From the NCBI RefSeq assembly GCF_000376985.1, contig NZ_AQYA01000037.1, positions 186,001-250,000 on the forward strand: a stretch of DNA of 64,000 bases, written 5' to 3'. Positions 44,691 through 54,191 of this stretch are shown one piece after another. Each line of letters starts with the position of its first letter. Position 1 is the stretch's first letter. Source of the stretch: Streptococcus henryi DSM 19005 (GTDB taxonomy: Bacteria; Bacillota; Bacilli; Lactobacillales; Streptococcaceae). A program made the translations under genes and the position numbers. The notes below the pieces were generated by a model, which saw only the letters and a list, made by a program, of their open reading frames with translations, made no database searches and was not told the DNA's origin.

Positions 44691-44780
44691 AGAAAGGAAA
44701 GCCAAAGGGTGTGAATTGAACACGCCTAGGACTCTGTGAAAAAAGATAATCTTTCCTAGGTGTTTCATCACCTTCGTCAA
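44691..44780. repeat. 90-bp direct repeat, copy 1
   Basis: Starts AGAAAGGAAAGCC and ends CACCTTCGTCAA; it differs from 45282-45371 at only a few positions around CCTAGGACT/CCTACGCCT and CTTTCC/CTTTTC. Confidence 0.85.
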
Positions 44781-45281
44781 TGATAAAATAATAAAGAAAG
44801 GAGGGGGATGTGTTCGTGTTACTTTGAACACGAACTTAGCCTCTTCAAAAATCAAAACAATACTTCGTTGACTCGCCTTGATGAACTTCAGTTCTATCTG
44901 CGGCCTCGTCGCCTAGTCTTCTTTTGATTTTTATTAAGCTTAAAGGCTGTGTAAAATAGATAGGTCATTCCAGAAATCAGGATTTCTGATGACCTCCTAT
45001 GTTTGAAAAAATGATTAGAAAAGATAGAGTAAGGGTCGTAATTGAACCCGAGCGAAAAGCTAGTGAAAAAGATGACGTGACTGGGAGTGGGACAGAACTC
45101 GACAAGTATAAAAAAGAGTTCGTAGTCCCACCCCCGCAAGGTCTAGTAGGATAATTCGAGCTTTGGAAAAGCGAAGTATTGTCCACTAGGCTACTGCGTC
45201 TTGGTCATATTCCGAACTTTATTACAAAGGCTTGGACTTTTTTCTCAGCCTGGTCCCGTCCCTATTTAAAAATACTATGTT

Positions 45282-45371
45282 AGAAAGGAAAGCCAAAGGG
45301 TGTGAATTGAACACGCCTACGCCTCTGTGAAAAAAGATAATCTTTTCTAGGTGTTTCATCACCTTCGTCAA
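45282..45371. repeat. 90-bp direct repeat, copy 2
   Basis: Second copy of the 90-bp repeat, ending 47 nt before the mutM start codon and so probably inside its transcript or promoter region. Confidence 0.85.
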
Positions 45372-45418
45372 GATTCCTATTTTTCTTTGAGTCGTTTAAC
45401 GGCTTAGTATCTTAATTT

Positions 45419-46240
45419 ATGCCGGAATTACCTGAGGTTGAGACGGTGCGTCGTGGTTTGGAGCGTTTGGTTCTTGGTGAAAGAATTAAATCTGTTGATG
45501 TGCGTGTGCCTAAGATGATTAAAACAGGTTGTGATGACTTTGTTTTGGCTTTGCCGGGACAGTCTTTTCAAGCCATTAAGCGTCGTGGTAAATATCTCTT
45601 GTTAGAACTTGAAGAGCAAGTCATCATTTCCCATTTGCGGATGGAGGGCAAGTACCTCCTTTTTCCTGATCAAGTTCCTGAAAACAAGCATTTCCATGTC
45701 TTCTTTCATTTAGAGGATGGTTCGACCTTGGTTTATCAGGATGTGCGTAAGTTTGGGACCTTTGATTTACTGGATAAAAATCAAGTGGACGCTTTTTTTA
45801 TTCAAAAGAAGATTGGACCTGAACCAACTAAGGAAGATTTTAAATTAGCGACTTTTGAGAGAGGAGTTCTGACCTCTAAAAAGTTGATAAAACCCTTGCT
45901 CTTGGAGCAAAGATTGGTCGCTGGTTTAGGTAATATCTATGTAGATGAGGTCCTTTGGGCAGCTAAAGTTCATCCAGAACGACAGGCTGGCAGCCTCAAA
46001 AAGGCTGAAATCAAGCGTCTTCATGATGAGACCATCAGGATTTTGCAATTAGGAATCCAAAAGGGCGGTTCCACCATTCGCACTTATCAAAATGCCTTGG
46101 GTGAAAATGGGACCATGCAGAATTACTTGCAGGTTTATGGCATGACAGACCAACCTTGTCCACGTTGCAAGACAGCTATTCAAAAAATTCAAGTGGGAGG
46201 AAGGGGCAGTCATTTCTGTCCCAAGTGTCAAAAAAGATGA
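45419..46240 (+). CDS. mutM: Formamidopyrimidine-DNA glycosylase
   Basis: 273 residues. Starts [14 protein letters not shown]; Pro2 is the Schiff-base nucleophile and Glu3 the partner acid. The H2TH region has [13 protein letters not shown] (about 160-172), and the C-terminal zinc finger has CPRC and CPKC (about 245-270). It removes 8-oxoguanine and opened purines. No Shine-Dalgarno is visible before the ATG, but the PELPEVET start fixes it. It overlaps coaE by 4 nt. Confidence 0.95.
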   Translation: MPELPEVETVRRGLERLVLGERIKSVDVRVPKMIKTGCDDFVLALPGQSFQAIKRRGKYLLLELEEQVIISHLRMEGKYLLFPDQVPENKHFHVFFHLEDGSTLVYQDVRKFGTFDLLDKNQVDAFFIQKKIGPEPTKEDFKLATFERGVLTSKKLIKPLLLEQRLVAGLGNIYVDEVLWAAKVHPERQAGSLKKAEIKRLHDETIRILQLGIQKGGSTIRTYQNALGENGTMQNYLQVYGMTDQPCPRCKTAIQKIQVGGRGSHFCPKCQKR

Positions 46241-46827
46241 CAAAAATTATTGGAATAACAGGCGGTATTGCCTCTGGCAAGTCTACAGTTGTTGAAGAAA
46301 TTCGCAAAGCTGGTTTTCAGATTGTTGATGCTGACCAAGTTGTACATGACTTACAGGCTAATGGAGGGAAACTTTATCAAGCACTAGTAGCTTGGTTAGG
46401 ACCAGCTATCTTAGATGAAAATGGTGACTTGAATAGACCCAAACTTGCTGAGATGATTTTCTCATCTCCTGACAATCTTGCTAAATCAGCAGAGATTCAG
46501 ACTGAAATTATTCGTCAAGAGTTGTTAGAAAGGCGCAAGCAGCTGGAGGAGACTGAAGAGATTTTCTTTATGGATATTCCACTTTTAGTTGAACAAAATT
46601 ATGTGGACTGGTTTGATGCCATATGGTTGGTGGCAGTTAAACCTGAAGTTCAAATTCAGCGTTTGATGGTTCGAAATGCCTATAGTCAAAGGGAAGCGGA
46701 GCAGCGCATTGCTTCACAAATGCCTCTGGAAGAGAAATTGCCTTTTGCGACGGTTGTTATTGATAATAATGGAGAGCTTGATGAGTTGAAGGGGCAAGTT
46801 AATATTTTAATTGATAGTCTTTCTTAA
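46237..46827 (+). CDS. coaE: Dephospho-CoA kinase
   Basis: 196 residues from ATG 46237, which overlaps the mutM stop (ATGA). P-loop GGIASGKST (residues 8-16), DADQVVH (about 33-39) and the lid region RLMVRNAYS. It performs the last step of coenzyme A synthesis, phosphorylating dephospho-CoA. An in-frame ATG at 46156 lies inside mutM and is not the start. The mutM-coaE pair is conserved in streptococci. Confidence 0.95.
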   Translation: MTKIIGITGGIASGKSTVVEEIRKAGFQIVDADQVVHDLQANGGKLYQALVAWLGPAILDENGDLNRPKLAEMIFSSPDNLAKSAEIQTEIIRQELLERRKQLEETEEIFFMDIPLLVEQNYVDWFDAIWLVAVKPEVQIQRLMVRNAYSQREAEQRIASQMPLEEKLPFATVVIDNNGELDELKGQVNILIDSLS

Positions 46828-46865
46828 ATTCAGTCTTCATTTCTTTAAAATCAAGCATTATTTAT

Positions 46866-46873
46866 GCTATAAT
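46866..46873 (+). promoter_or_regulatory. Extended -10 promoter of the efflux gene
   Basis: TGCTATAAT with a weak TTAAAA -35 17 nt upstream. It places transcript start near 46880, just before the GGAAAGAAG ribosome binding site at about 46890. Confidence 0.6.
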
Positions 46874-46956
46874 GGTTTGGAATAAAACTGGAAAGAAGAT
46901 GATGATTTATTTCTGAACGGATAATTACAGAAATTAATTGGCAGCAAAATTTACGA

Positions 46957-48126
46957 GTGGCTTGGCTTGGTAATTTTTTTACTGGGGCAAGCTTTTCACT
47001 TGTTATGCCCTTTATGGCTTTGTATGTGGAGGAATTAGGAGCTCCCAAGTCTAAGGTGGAGTGGTATGCTGGTTTAGCAGTATCACTTTCAGCCTTAGCT
47101 TCAGCTTTGGTTGCTCCTGTTTGGGGGCGTTTGGCGGACAGATATGGTCGTAAGCCCATGATGATTCGGGCCAGCTTGGTTATGACTTTTACAATGGGTG
47201 GTCTCGCCTTTGTTCCCAATGTTTTTTGGTTGTTGGCTCTACGCATTTTGAATGGTGTTTTTGCAGGCTATGTTCCTAACTCAACAGCTTTAATTGCCAG
47301 TCAAGCACCAAAGCATCGGTCAGGCTATGCTCTTGGAACTCTTGCGACAGGTGTGACTGCGGGTTCACTGATTGGTCCCTTGATGGGTGGTGTTCTTGCT
47401 GAATTTTTAGGGATAAGGCAAGTCTTCCTTTTGGTAGGGGCAATCTTACTTATTTGTAGTTTGATGACTGTTTTTTATGTTAAAGAGGATTTTCAAGTTG
47501 TAGAGAAGTCTGAGGCGCTGACAACTCGAGAAGTCTTCTCACGTGTTAAAGACAAGCAAATTTTACTGGGATTATTTGTAACTAGTATGATTATCCAGAT
47601 TTCAGCTCAATCCGTCGCTCCAATTCTGTCTCTTTATATACGGCACTTGGGACAAAGGGAGAATCTTATGTTTGTGGCTGGTTTGATTGTATCGGCCATG
47701 GGATTTTCAAGTATGTTATCAAGTTCTTTCTTAGGGAAAATTGGAGACAAGATTGGCAATCACCGTTTATTGTTGCTTGCTCTCTTTTATAGCTTTAGCA
47801 TGTATTTGTTATGTGCGGTAGCGCAAACGCCATTGCAATTAGGAATCTTGAGATTTCTCTATGGTTTTGGTACCGGAGCATTAATGCCGAGTATTAATTC
47901 ATTGTTAACAAAAATGACACCTAGAGAAGGGATTTCGAGAATTTTTAGTTACAATCAGATGTTTAGTAACTTTGGTCAAGTGATAGGGCCCTTTGTGGGA
48001 TCTGCGGTTGCTACTGGTCTAGGTTATCGCTCTGTTTTTTACACTACCAGTTTTATTGTCTTCACAAATCTACTGTGGAGTTTCATTACTTTAAAAAAAT
48101 ATATTAGGGTTAAGGAAATCGTGTGA
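46957..48126 (+). CDS. pmrA: MFS multidrug efflux protein (PmrA-like), start apparently frameshifted
   Basis: From GTG 46957 the frame encodes 389 residues with about 12 membrane helices and the MFS motif [13 protein letters not shown] (about 53-64). It is PmrA-like, a proton-driven drug exporter. The same frame is open back to 46906, and those codons read [18 protein letters not shown], matching the usual PmrA N-terminus (MTEINW...). The only ATGs with a ribosome binding site (46899 and 46902) are one base out of frame. Removing one T from the ATTTATTTC run would give MMIISERIITEINW. So a +1 insertion or sequence error disrupts the start; GTG 46957 lacks a ribosome binding site. Confidence 0.8.
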   Translation: MAWLGNFFTGASFSLVMPFMALYVEELGAPKSKVEWYAGLAVSLSALASALVAPVWGRLADRYGRKPMMIRASLVMTFTMGGLAFVPNVFWLLALRILNGVFAGYVPNSTALIASQAPKHRSGYALGTLATGVTAGSLIGPLMGGVLAEFLGIRQVFLLVGAILLICSLMTVFYVKEDFQVVEKSEALTTREVFSRVKDKQILLGLFVTSMIIQISAQSVAPILSLYIRHLGQRENLMFVAGLIVSAMGFSSMLSSSFLGKIGDKIGNHRLLLLALFYSFSMYLLCAVAQTPLQLGILRFLYGFGTGALMPSINSLLTKMTPREGISRIFSYNQMFSNFGQVIGPFVGSAVATGLGYRSVFYTTSFIVFTNLLWSFITLKKYIRVKEIV

Positions 48127-48269
48127 GAGTTAAAATTAATTTACAGTGTTCTTCCTGTGGGAATAAGAACTATCTAACTAGCAAGAATAAGAGTGCGCAT
48201 CCTGATAAAATTCAAGTGCCTAAGTATTGTCCAAAGGAACGAAAAGTAACCTTACATGTTGAATCATAA
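48123..48269 (+). CDS. rpmG: Ribosomal protein L33
   Basis: 48 residues ([23 protein letters not shown] split here; ends KVTLHVES), starting with GTG that overlaps the efflux gene's stop. CSSC and YCPKERK are the L33 zinc-site remnants. A component of the large ribosomal subunit. The gene is easily missed because of its size and GTG start. Confidence 0.93.
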   Translation: MRVKINLQCSSCGNKNYLTSKNKSAHPDKIQVPKYCPKERKVTLHVES

Positions 48270-48410
48270 GGCTTTTTATGTTAGAATGTTAAAGACCATA
48301 GTGGAGGAAAGGAATTGAACCCGATTGGAAGATATAGCTAACCTTGATGCTGACCTACGGTATGTAGGAGTATAAGCACTTGATTTTCCAATGTTCTTGG
48401 TAGAAAATAA

Positions 48411-48647
48411 ATGTACAACTTACTATTGACCTTATTGCTTATCTTGTCTGTGATTATTGTTATTGCAATTTTCATGCAACCACAGAAAAACCCAAGCAGC
48501 AATGTCTTTGATAGCAGCGGTTCAGAAGCTTTGTTTGAACGTACTAAAGCACGTGGCTTTGAAGCATTCATGCAACGTTTCACAGCAATTGCAGTCTTTT
48601 TCTGGTTGCTTATTGCTTTAGCGCTTGCCATTTTATCAAGTAAATAA
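48411..48647 (+). CDS. secG: Protein translocase subunit SecG
   Basis: 78 residues with two membrane helices (about 2-22 and 56-75) and the conserved loop QPQKNPSSNVFDSSG. It supports SecYEG-mediated export. The upstream TGTTAGAAT near 48280 may be its promoter. Gene order rpmG-secG-rnr-smpB is typical of streptococci. Confidence 0.9.
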   Translation: MYNLLLTLLLILSVIIVIAIFMQPQKNPSSNVFDSSGSEALFERTKARGFEAFMQRFTAIAVFFWLLIALALAILSSK

Positions 48648-48855
48648 GTAAGCTGGACAGACTAGGTCTAGCTTCTTTTTTATTTTCAATATTCAGATAG
48701 TGCACGAAATTAATAGTCACGAGAAATGATAAGCATGAGCATTACTTTTGAATAAAAGAAACAAATATCCGCTTTCCTACAAATGGTAAAACTTTCCACA
48801 CAGATTTATACGAGAGGAAATGCAAGGAAACAAAGATTTTCCTTGTGATAAGAAA

Positions 48856-51231
48856 ATGAAAGAACAAATTATAAAATATTTAGAGGAGAATGGTAAGTCC
48901 AATGTCAATGATTTGGCTGCTGGCCTAGACATGGCAGGATCTAAAAAGTTTCCTGAACTCATTAAGGCCATTTCAAAGTTGGAGAGTCAAAGACTCTTAC
49001 GTTTTGATGATTCAGGTAACCTAGCTCTTCGTAAAAAAAGTGAAGAAAAGAAACAGATTACCATCCAAGGTATCTTCCGTGCTAATAAGGCAGGTTTTGG
49101 TTTCCTAAGTATCGACGAAAATGAAGACGATATGTTTATCGGTCGTAACGATACCGGCTATGCTATTGATGGTGATACAGTAGAAGCAGTTGTTAAGAAA
49201 CCAGCAGACCGTCTCAAGGGAACTGCAGCAGAAGCCAAAATTGTTAATGTTGTCGAACGTAGTTTGAAGACAGTAGTTGGGAAATTTGTCTTAGATGACG
49301 ATAGACCCAAATACGCTGGTTATATCAAATCTAAAAATCAAAAAATCCAACAAAAAATCTACATCAAGAAAAAACCTGTTGTCCTTGATGGAACTGAAAT
49401 TATCAAGGTTGATATTGAAAAATATCCGACTCGTGGACATGATTATTTTGTTGCCAGTGTTCGTGATATTGTTGGACATCAAGGAGATGTTGGAATCGAT
49501 GTTCTTGAGGTCTTGGAATCCCTTGACATCGTCTCTGAATTCCCAGAGGATGTTCTAGCTGAGGCCAATAGTATTCCTGATGCTCCAAGCGAAAAAGATT
49601 TAATAGGGCGCGTGGACTTGCGTAAAGAAGTCACCTTTACAATTGATGGTGCTGATGCCAAGGACCTTGATGATGCAGTCCATATTAAGCTCTTGGACAA
49701 TGGTAATTTTGAATTGGGTGTCCATATTGCCGATGTATCCTATTATGTTACTGAAGGCTCAGCCCTTAACCGTGAAGCCCTTAACCGCGGTACTTCCGTT
49801 TATATAACTGACCGCGTGGTTCCAATGCTTCCAGAGCGCCTGTCAAATGGTATTTGCTCGCTTAATCCTAATGTTGATCGTTTGACGCAATCAGCTATCA
49901 TGGAGATTGATCGCAGTGGTCGTGTAGTTAACCATCAAATCTGTCAATCTGTTATCAACACAAGTTTCAGAATGACTTATACAGCTGTTAATGATATTAT
50001 CGCTGGTGATGAAGAACTGATCGATCAATACGCACCGATTGTGGATTCCATTCATCACATGGTGGCTCTTCACAAGATTCTTGAAAATATGCGTTTAAGA
50101 CGTGGCGCCCTTAACTTTGACACATCCGAAGCTAAGATTATTGTTAATGAAAAGGGAATGCCGGTTGATGTGGTTTTACGTAGTCGTGGAATAGCAGAGC
50201 GCATGATTGAATCCTTCATGTTGGCTGCTAACGAGTGCGTTGCTGAGCATTTCACGCGCATGAAATTGCCTTTCATCTACCGTATCCATGAGGAGCCAAA
50301 GGCTGAAAAACTGCAGAAGTTTATGGATTATGCTTCAATTTTTGGTGTGCCAATTCAGGGGACAGCTAATAAGATTAGCCAATCTGCCCTCCAACGTTTC
50401 ATGGCTAATGTTGAGGGACAGCCTGGAGCAGAAGTGCTCAACACCATGTTGCTTCGTTCCATGCAACAAGCCCGTTATTCTGAGAATAATCACGGTCACT
50501 ACGGTCTGGCTGCTGAGTTTTACACCCACTTTACCAGCCCAATTCGTCGCTATCCCGATCTCTTGGTTCACCGTATGGTCCGTGAATACAGCAATTATAG
50601 CGGAGAAATAGCAGAGCATTTTGCCCAAGTTATTCCAGATATTGCCACACAGAGCTCAACTTTAGAACGTCGTGCCATTGACGCAGAGCGCATTGTTGAA
50701 GCCATGAAAAAAGCGGAATACATGGAAGAATTTGTTGGTGAAGAGTTTGAAGGTGTTATCTCAAGTGTTGTTAAATTTGGTATGTTTATCGAATTACCAA
50801 ATACCATTGAAGGTCTTATTCACGTCACAAATCTACCAGAATTTTACTACTACAATGAACGAACACTGACACTGCAGGGTGAAAAATCTGGCAAAGTCTT
50901 CCGAGTTGGTCAACCAATTAAGGTCAAATTGGTAAGGGCTGATAAGGAGACTGGAGATATTGATTTTGAATACCTTCCAAGTGAACATGATGTCATTGAG
51001 AAAAAATCCAAGGGTGGCAGAGATAGAGGAAAGTCTCCTAGAGATGAACGCAAAAAACGTGAGAAGTCGAAAGAATCGACTCGAAAGCGCAGCCACAAGA
51101 AGAGCAAATCAGGTAAGGGTGGCGACAGCAAAGCGCGTGATAAGAGAAGTAGTAAATCCTCTATTTCCCAAAAGAAAAAGGCCAATAAACCTTTCTACAA
51201 GGGTGTGGCTAAAAAGTCTAAGAAAAAATGA
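48856..51231 (+). CDS. rnr: Ribonuclease R
   Basis: 791 residues from ATG 48856 (MKEQIIKYLEENGKSNV); in-frame ATG 48820 would add 12 unusual residues. A winged-helix N-terminus, cold-shock domains, an RNB catalytic core with DGADAKDLDDAVH (about 272-284), an S1 domain (about 620-700) and a long Lys/Ser-rich basic tail. A 3'-5' exoribonuclease that degrades structured RNA and, with SmpB-tmRNA, faulty messages; the two genes are adjacent here. Confidence 0.93.
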   Translation: MKEQIIKYLEENGKSNVNDLAAGLDMAGSKKFPELIKAISKLESQRLLRFDDSGNLALRKKSEEKKQITIQGIFRANKAGFGFLSIDENEDDMFIGRNDTGYAIDGDTVEAVVKKPADRLKGTAAEAKIVNVVERSLKTVVGKFVLDDDRPKYAGYIKSKNQKIQQKIYIKKKPVVLDGTEIIKVDIEKYPTRGHDYFVASVRDIVGHQGDVGIDVLEVLESLDIVSEFPEDVLAEANSIPDAPSEKDLIGRVDLRKEVTFTIDGADAKDLDDAVHIKLLDNGNFELGVHIADVSYYVTEGSALNREALNRGTSVYITDRVVPMLPERLSNGICSLNPNVDRLTQSAIMEIDRSGRVVNHQICQSVINTSFRMTYTAVNDIIAGDEELIDQYAPIVDSIHHMVALHKILENMRLRRGALNFDTSEAKIIVNEKGMPVDVVLRSRGIAERMIESFMLAANECVAEHFTRMKLPFIYRIHEEPKAEKLQKFMDYASIFGVPIQGTANKISQSALQRFMANVEGQPGAEVLNTMLLRSMQQARYSENNHGHYGLAAEFYTHFTSPIRRYPDLLVHRMVREYSNYSGEIAEHFAQVIPDIATQSSTLERRAIDAERIVEAMKKAEYMEEFVGEEFEGVISSVVKFGMFIELPNTIEGLIHVTNLPEFYYYNERTLTLQGEKSGKVFRVGQPIKVKLVRADKETGDIDFEYLPSEHDVIEKKSKGGRDRGKSPRDERKKREKSKESTRKRSHKKSKSGKGGDSKARDKRSSKSSISQKKKANKPFYKGVAKKSKKK

Positions 51232-51284
51232 AAGGATTGAGGTTGGCGCTTTTGTTTGCTAGCGTCGGCTGAGGTATCTTGAAG

Positions 51285-51752
51285 ATGGTAAAAGGTCAGG
51301 GTAATGTGGTAGCCCAGAACAAGAAAGCTCGCCATGATTATACGATTGTGGACACCATTGAGGCGGGCATTGTCCTAACAGGAACTGAAATCAAGTCTGT
51401 TCGTGCGGCTCGCATCCAGCTAAAGGATGGCTATGCCCAGATTAAGAATGGTGAAGCCTGGTTGGTTAATGTCCATATTTCTCCTTTTGAGCAAGGCAAT
51501 ATCTGGAATCAGGATCCAGAGCGTACACGAAAGCTCCTTCTTAAAAAAAGAGAAATTGAGAAATTAGCGGGAGAACTTAAGGGAACAGGTATGACACTAG
51601 TTCCTCTTAAAGTTTATATCAAAGATGGTTTTGCCAAGGTTTTGATTGGTTTAGCCAAGGGTAAACACGATTACGATAAGCGTGAATCTATCAAACGCCG
51701 TGAACAGGACCGCGATATTAAACGTGTGATGAAGAGTGTTAATAGACGATAA
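51285..51752 (+). CDS. smpB: tmRNA-binding protein SmpB
   Basis: 155 residues. ATG 51285 ([19 protein letters not shown]) is preferred to TTG 51279. Conserved [13 protein letters not shown] and a basic C-terminal tail ([15 protein letters not shown]). It delivers tmRNA to stalled ribosomes in trans-translation. A strong terminator follows. Confidence 0.95.
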   Translation: MVKGQGNVVAQNKKARHDYTIVDTIEAGIVLTGTEIKSVRAARIQLKDGYAQIKNGEAWLVNVHISPFEQGNIWNQDPERTRKLLLKKREIEKLAGELKGTGMTLVPLKVYIKDGFAKVLIGLAKGKHDYDKRESIKRREQDRDIKRVMKSVNRR

Positions 51753-51757
51753 TATCA

Positions 51758-51803
51758 AGGATGAAGCAGAGCTCAGAAAATGGGTTCGGCTTCATCCTTT
51801 TGT
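51758..51803 (+). terminator. Terminator after smpB
   Basis: AAGGATGAAGC and GCTTCATCCTTTT form an 11-bp stem with a ~20-nt loop. The remaining intergenic DNA to 52061 is AT-rich and holds only TGTTATACT (52021-52029), a likely extended -10 promoter for the next gene. Confidence 0.75.
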
Positions 51804-52061
51804 TATATTGATTTTAGTAGTGGGTATAAGAAGTGTCCTAAAACTTACTATAAAGAATCCTTTAATTATTCGATTTTTTATTGTTTTATGGCACCCTTCT
51901 CACTAGTAAATATGTTTGCAAAAAGTTATTTTCTAGATTATTTCATCGCTTTTTAATAGGGTTTCAAAACGTATTCAAGATTGAAAAATAAGGTAAAATA
52001 AGAGATTTTTTAAAATATTTTGTTATACTGAGAATATGATTTTTATATGGAGTTGTGGGGA

Positions 52062-52703
52062 ATGGCTAAAGGTTATAAGAAACGAAAAGTGAAGAAATAC
52101 ACTTATAAAAAACGGAAAAAGCAATTACCACAATGGGTTCTGGTTGCCATTGGAGCTATCTCAGTTGTGGGGATTTTGATGGGGTTTTTGATTGATGATA
52201 GTTTGTCTCAAGAGTCAGCTCCTTTGTATCTTGAAGAATCCTACAGTCAAACTAATGAGACTTTTATTGATGCAATTGGTGAGACAGCACGTCAGATTGC
52301 TGCTGAAAATGACCTCTATGCGTCAGTCATGATAGCACAAGCTATCCTTGAATCAGATCACGGTCAATCAGCTCTCAGTCAACCTCCTTACTATAATTAC
52401 TTTGGTATCAAAGGCGATTATTTTGGGAATTCCGTGATTTTTCCAACGCTTGAAGACGATGGGACAGGAGCTACCTATTCGATAGACGCGCCTTTTAGAG
52501 CTTACTCTAATCCTACGGATTCCCTTCAAGATTATGCTAACTTATTACAGAACCCTCTTTATCTCCCAACACATAAATCACAGACGCAGAACTACCAAGA
52601 AGCTACTGCGGCTTTAACTGGGACTTACGCGACTGATACATCATACAATCTTAAGTTGAACGAGTTAATTGCATTCTATCAACTGACAGATTTTGATCAC
52701 TAA
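52062..52703 (+). CDS. Membrane-anchored GH73 glucosaminidase
   Basis: 213 residues. A very basic N-terminus (KGYKKRKVKKYTYKKRKK), one membrane helix (about 27-47) and a glucosaminidase domain with catalytic Glu in AQAILESDHGQS (about 103-114) and YYNYFGIKG. It cleaves peptidoglycan glycan strands outside the membrane. GGAG lies 9 nt upstream of ATG 52062; ATG 52047 has no ribosome binding site. Confidence 0.85.
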   Translation: MAKGYKKRKVKKYTYKKRKKQLPQWVLVAIGAISVVGILMGFLIDDSLSQESAPLYLEESYSQTNETFIDAIGETARQIAAENDLYASVMIAQAILESDHGQSALSQPPYYNYFGIKGDYFGNSVIFPTLEDDGTGATYSIDAPFRAYSNPTDSLQDYANLLQNPLYLPTHKSQTQNYQEATAALTGTYATDTSYNLKLNELIAFYQLTDFDH

Positions 52704-52804
52704 TACTCTTTTAAAATCAAAATGATAGATCGTTAGGCTTCCTCGCCTACCTCCAGGTATGCCTTTGTCAACTTGCCTTGTCTAATCTTGAGTTTTTTGA
52801 GTAT
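52703..52804. repeat. ~100-bp palindrome-ended intergenic element, copy 1
   Basis: Begins ATACTCTTTTAAAATCAAAATGATAG and ends GAGTAT when split at the middle; ends are inverted repeats. Internal CAACTTGCC is shared with other copies. It begins at the stop codon of the GH73 gene. Confidence 0.7.
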
Positions 52805-52830
52805 AAATTGAAAGAATGAAAGGATAAAAA

Positions 52831-53448
52831 ATGAAAATTTTTCTAGCTGGAAGTACTGGTCGAGTAGCGACCGAAACCTTGAAAAAACTATCTGAGAAAG
52901 GATACGATATTATCGCAGGAGCACGCCGCCCAGAGGCAGTGGTGGCTCTTCCACAGGTGACCCCTGTTATTCTTGATTTGCATGCTTCTGTTGGGGGAAT
53001 GGCAGAGCTCATCAAAGGATGTGATGCTGTTATTTTTGCTGCTGGATCAAGAGGAAAAGACCTTCTTCAAACAGACGCTTATGGAGCTGTTAAGCTTATG
53101 CAAGCGGCAGAGAAAGTCGGAATCAAACGTTTTGTCATGCTAAGTGCTCTCTATTCCCTGACTCCAGAGAAATGGCCGGATAGTCTAACTGATTATTATA
53201 TTGCTAAGTATTTTGCAGATAACCACCTGATTTCTCAAACGCAATTGGATTATACCATTATTCAACCAGGAGCCCTTGTAGAAGAAGAAGGCACTGGCAA
53301 AATTTCTGTCGATAACCAAGGATTATCACGTATTGCAATTTCAGATGTGGGAGCAGTTTTAGCAGAGGTCCTTGATAAACAAGAAACGATTAAAAAGATT
53401 ATTGAAATCCACCCAGGTGATACCTTAATTTCTCAAGTTTGGAAATAG
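52831..53448 (+). CDS. NAD(P)-binding SDR-type oxidoreductase
   Basis: 205 residues with a Rossmann fold: glycine motif AGSTGRVA (residues 6-13), FAAGS, and YYIAKY (about 132-137) in the SDR tyrosine position. Related to NmrA/YhfK-like atypical short-chain dehydrogenases. Substrate unknown. AAAGGAT precedes the ATG, and the gene is flanked by two copies of the palindromic element. Confidence 0.8.
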   Translation: MKIFLAGSTGRVATETLKKLSEKGYDIIAGARRPEAVVALPQVTPVILDLHASVGGMAELIKGCDAVIFAAGSRGKDLLQTDAYGAVKLMQAAEKVGIKRFVMLSALYSLTPEKWPDSLTDYYIAKYFADNHLISQTQLDYTIIQPGALVEEEGTGKISVDNQGLSRIAISDVGAVLAEVLDKQETIKKIIEIHPGDTLISQVWK

Positions 53449-53498
53449 TTTTTTTACTTGACTTGTACCTAACTCCAAGGCTTATTATGATGGTGTTA

Positions 53499-53601
53499 AT
53501 ACTCTTTTAAAATCAGAATGATAGACGTCAGTTTCGACTTGCCCTACCCTAGTACTGCCTTTGTCTCACTTTCTCGTCTGCTTTTGATTTTATTTGAGTA
53601 T
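53499..53601. repeat. ~100-bp palindrome-ended intergenic element, copy 2
   Basis: ATACTCTTTTAAAATCAG at the left and TTTGAGTAT at the right, 103 bp in total, with CGACTTGCC inside. It ends just 24 nt before the next start codon. Confidence 0.7.
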
Positions 53602-53625
53602 AAGAGACATAAGGAGGTAATGGTT

Positions 53626-54096
53626 ATGTCAAAAACACTTATTCTTTATTTTTCTAAAACAGGTACCACTAAGCGTGTAGCTGAAGCCGTTGCAAGTAGA
53701 CTAAATGCGGATATTTATTCTATTGAGGAAGAAGATACTTATAGTCATCAGGATTTAGATTGGACTCTTGCTAGCAGTCGAGCTAACAAGGAACAAAAAG
53801 ACAGTAAGTGTCGTCCTGCATACAAAGGGAAGTTACCAGATTTATCTGGATATCATACTGTTATCATTGGTCATCCGATTTGGTGGGGAATTCCTCCACG
53901 CATTCTCTATACAGTTTTGGAGGATTTAGATTTGTCTCATAAAAAAGTGGCAGCCTTTGCAACATCTGGAGGGTCTACTTACAGTGTCTCTCAAGATGAG
54001 ATAAAGAACATTATTGGCCCTCAGGATATTGAAGGGCGCGTACTATCAGGACAAAATGCCGTTGATAAGTGGTTGACTGAAAGTGGACTTTTATAA
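53626..54096 (+). CDS. Flavodoxin-like protein
   Basis: 156 residues. FMN phosphate-binding loop YFSKTGTTKRVAE (about 8-20) and the second loop GHPIWWGIPPR (about 83-93). Likely an FMN electron carrier or quinone-type reductase. AAGGAGG lies 8 nt upstream of ATG 53626; the upstream in-frame region (from 53518) is the palindromic element and not coding. Confidence 0.85.
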   Translation: MSKTLILYFSKTGTTKRVAEAVASRLNADIYSIEEEDTYSHQDLDWTLASSRANKEQKDSKCRPAYKGKLPDLSGYHTVIIGHPIWWGIPPRILYTVLEDLDLSHKKVAAFATSGGSTYSVSQDEIKNIIGPQDIEGRVLSGQNAVDKWLTESGLL

Positions 54097-54144
54097 GCTA
54101 ATAAGCTCTGCTATTGTCAATCAAATAAATGTAGACATTAATAA

Positions 54145-54176
54145 GGTCAGATTGTTTTATCTGGTCTTTTCTTTTT
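54145..54176 (+). terminator. Terminator overlapping the next promoter
   Basis: GGTCAGAT and ATCTGGTC pair with two G-T pairs, followed by TTTTCTTTTT that leads directly into TGCTATAAT. Confidence 0.6.
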
Positions 54177-54184
54177 GCTATAAT
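54177..54184 (+). promoter_or_regulatory. Extended -10 promoter, probably giving a leaderless mRNA
   Basis: TGCTATAAT has TATAAT at 54179-54184. The start codon at 54192 is 7 nt downstream, where transcription should begin. Confidence 0.65.
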
Positions 54185-54191
54185 GATAATT

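Larger units (their letters stand above)
44440..45418. other. 979-bp intergenic region rich in repeats
   Basis: No convincing gene. It holds a 30-bp repeat shared with 60661, two copies of a 90-bp repeat, a hairpin GTTCGTGTT/AACACGAAC (about 44813-44836), a degenerate element (about 44848-44945) resembling those at 52703 and 60431, and a GGGAGTGGGACAGAA-type sequence near 45082 that is common between streptococcal genes. Confidence 0.6.

Noticed and set aside
48300..48400. GGAATTGAACC and similar strings (also near 44711 and 45050) that look like reversed tRNA T-arms
   Set aside because: No acceptor, D or anticodon arms could be assembled on either strand.
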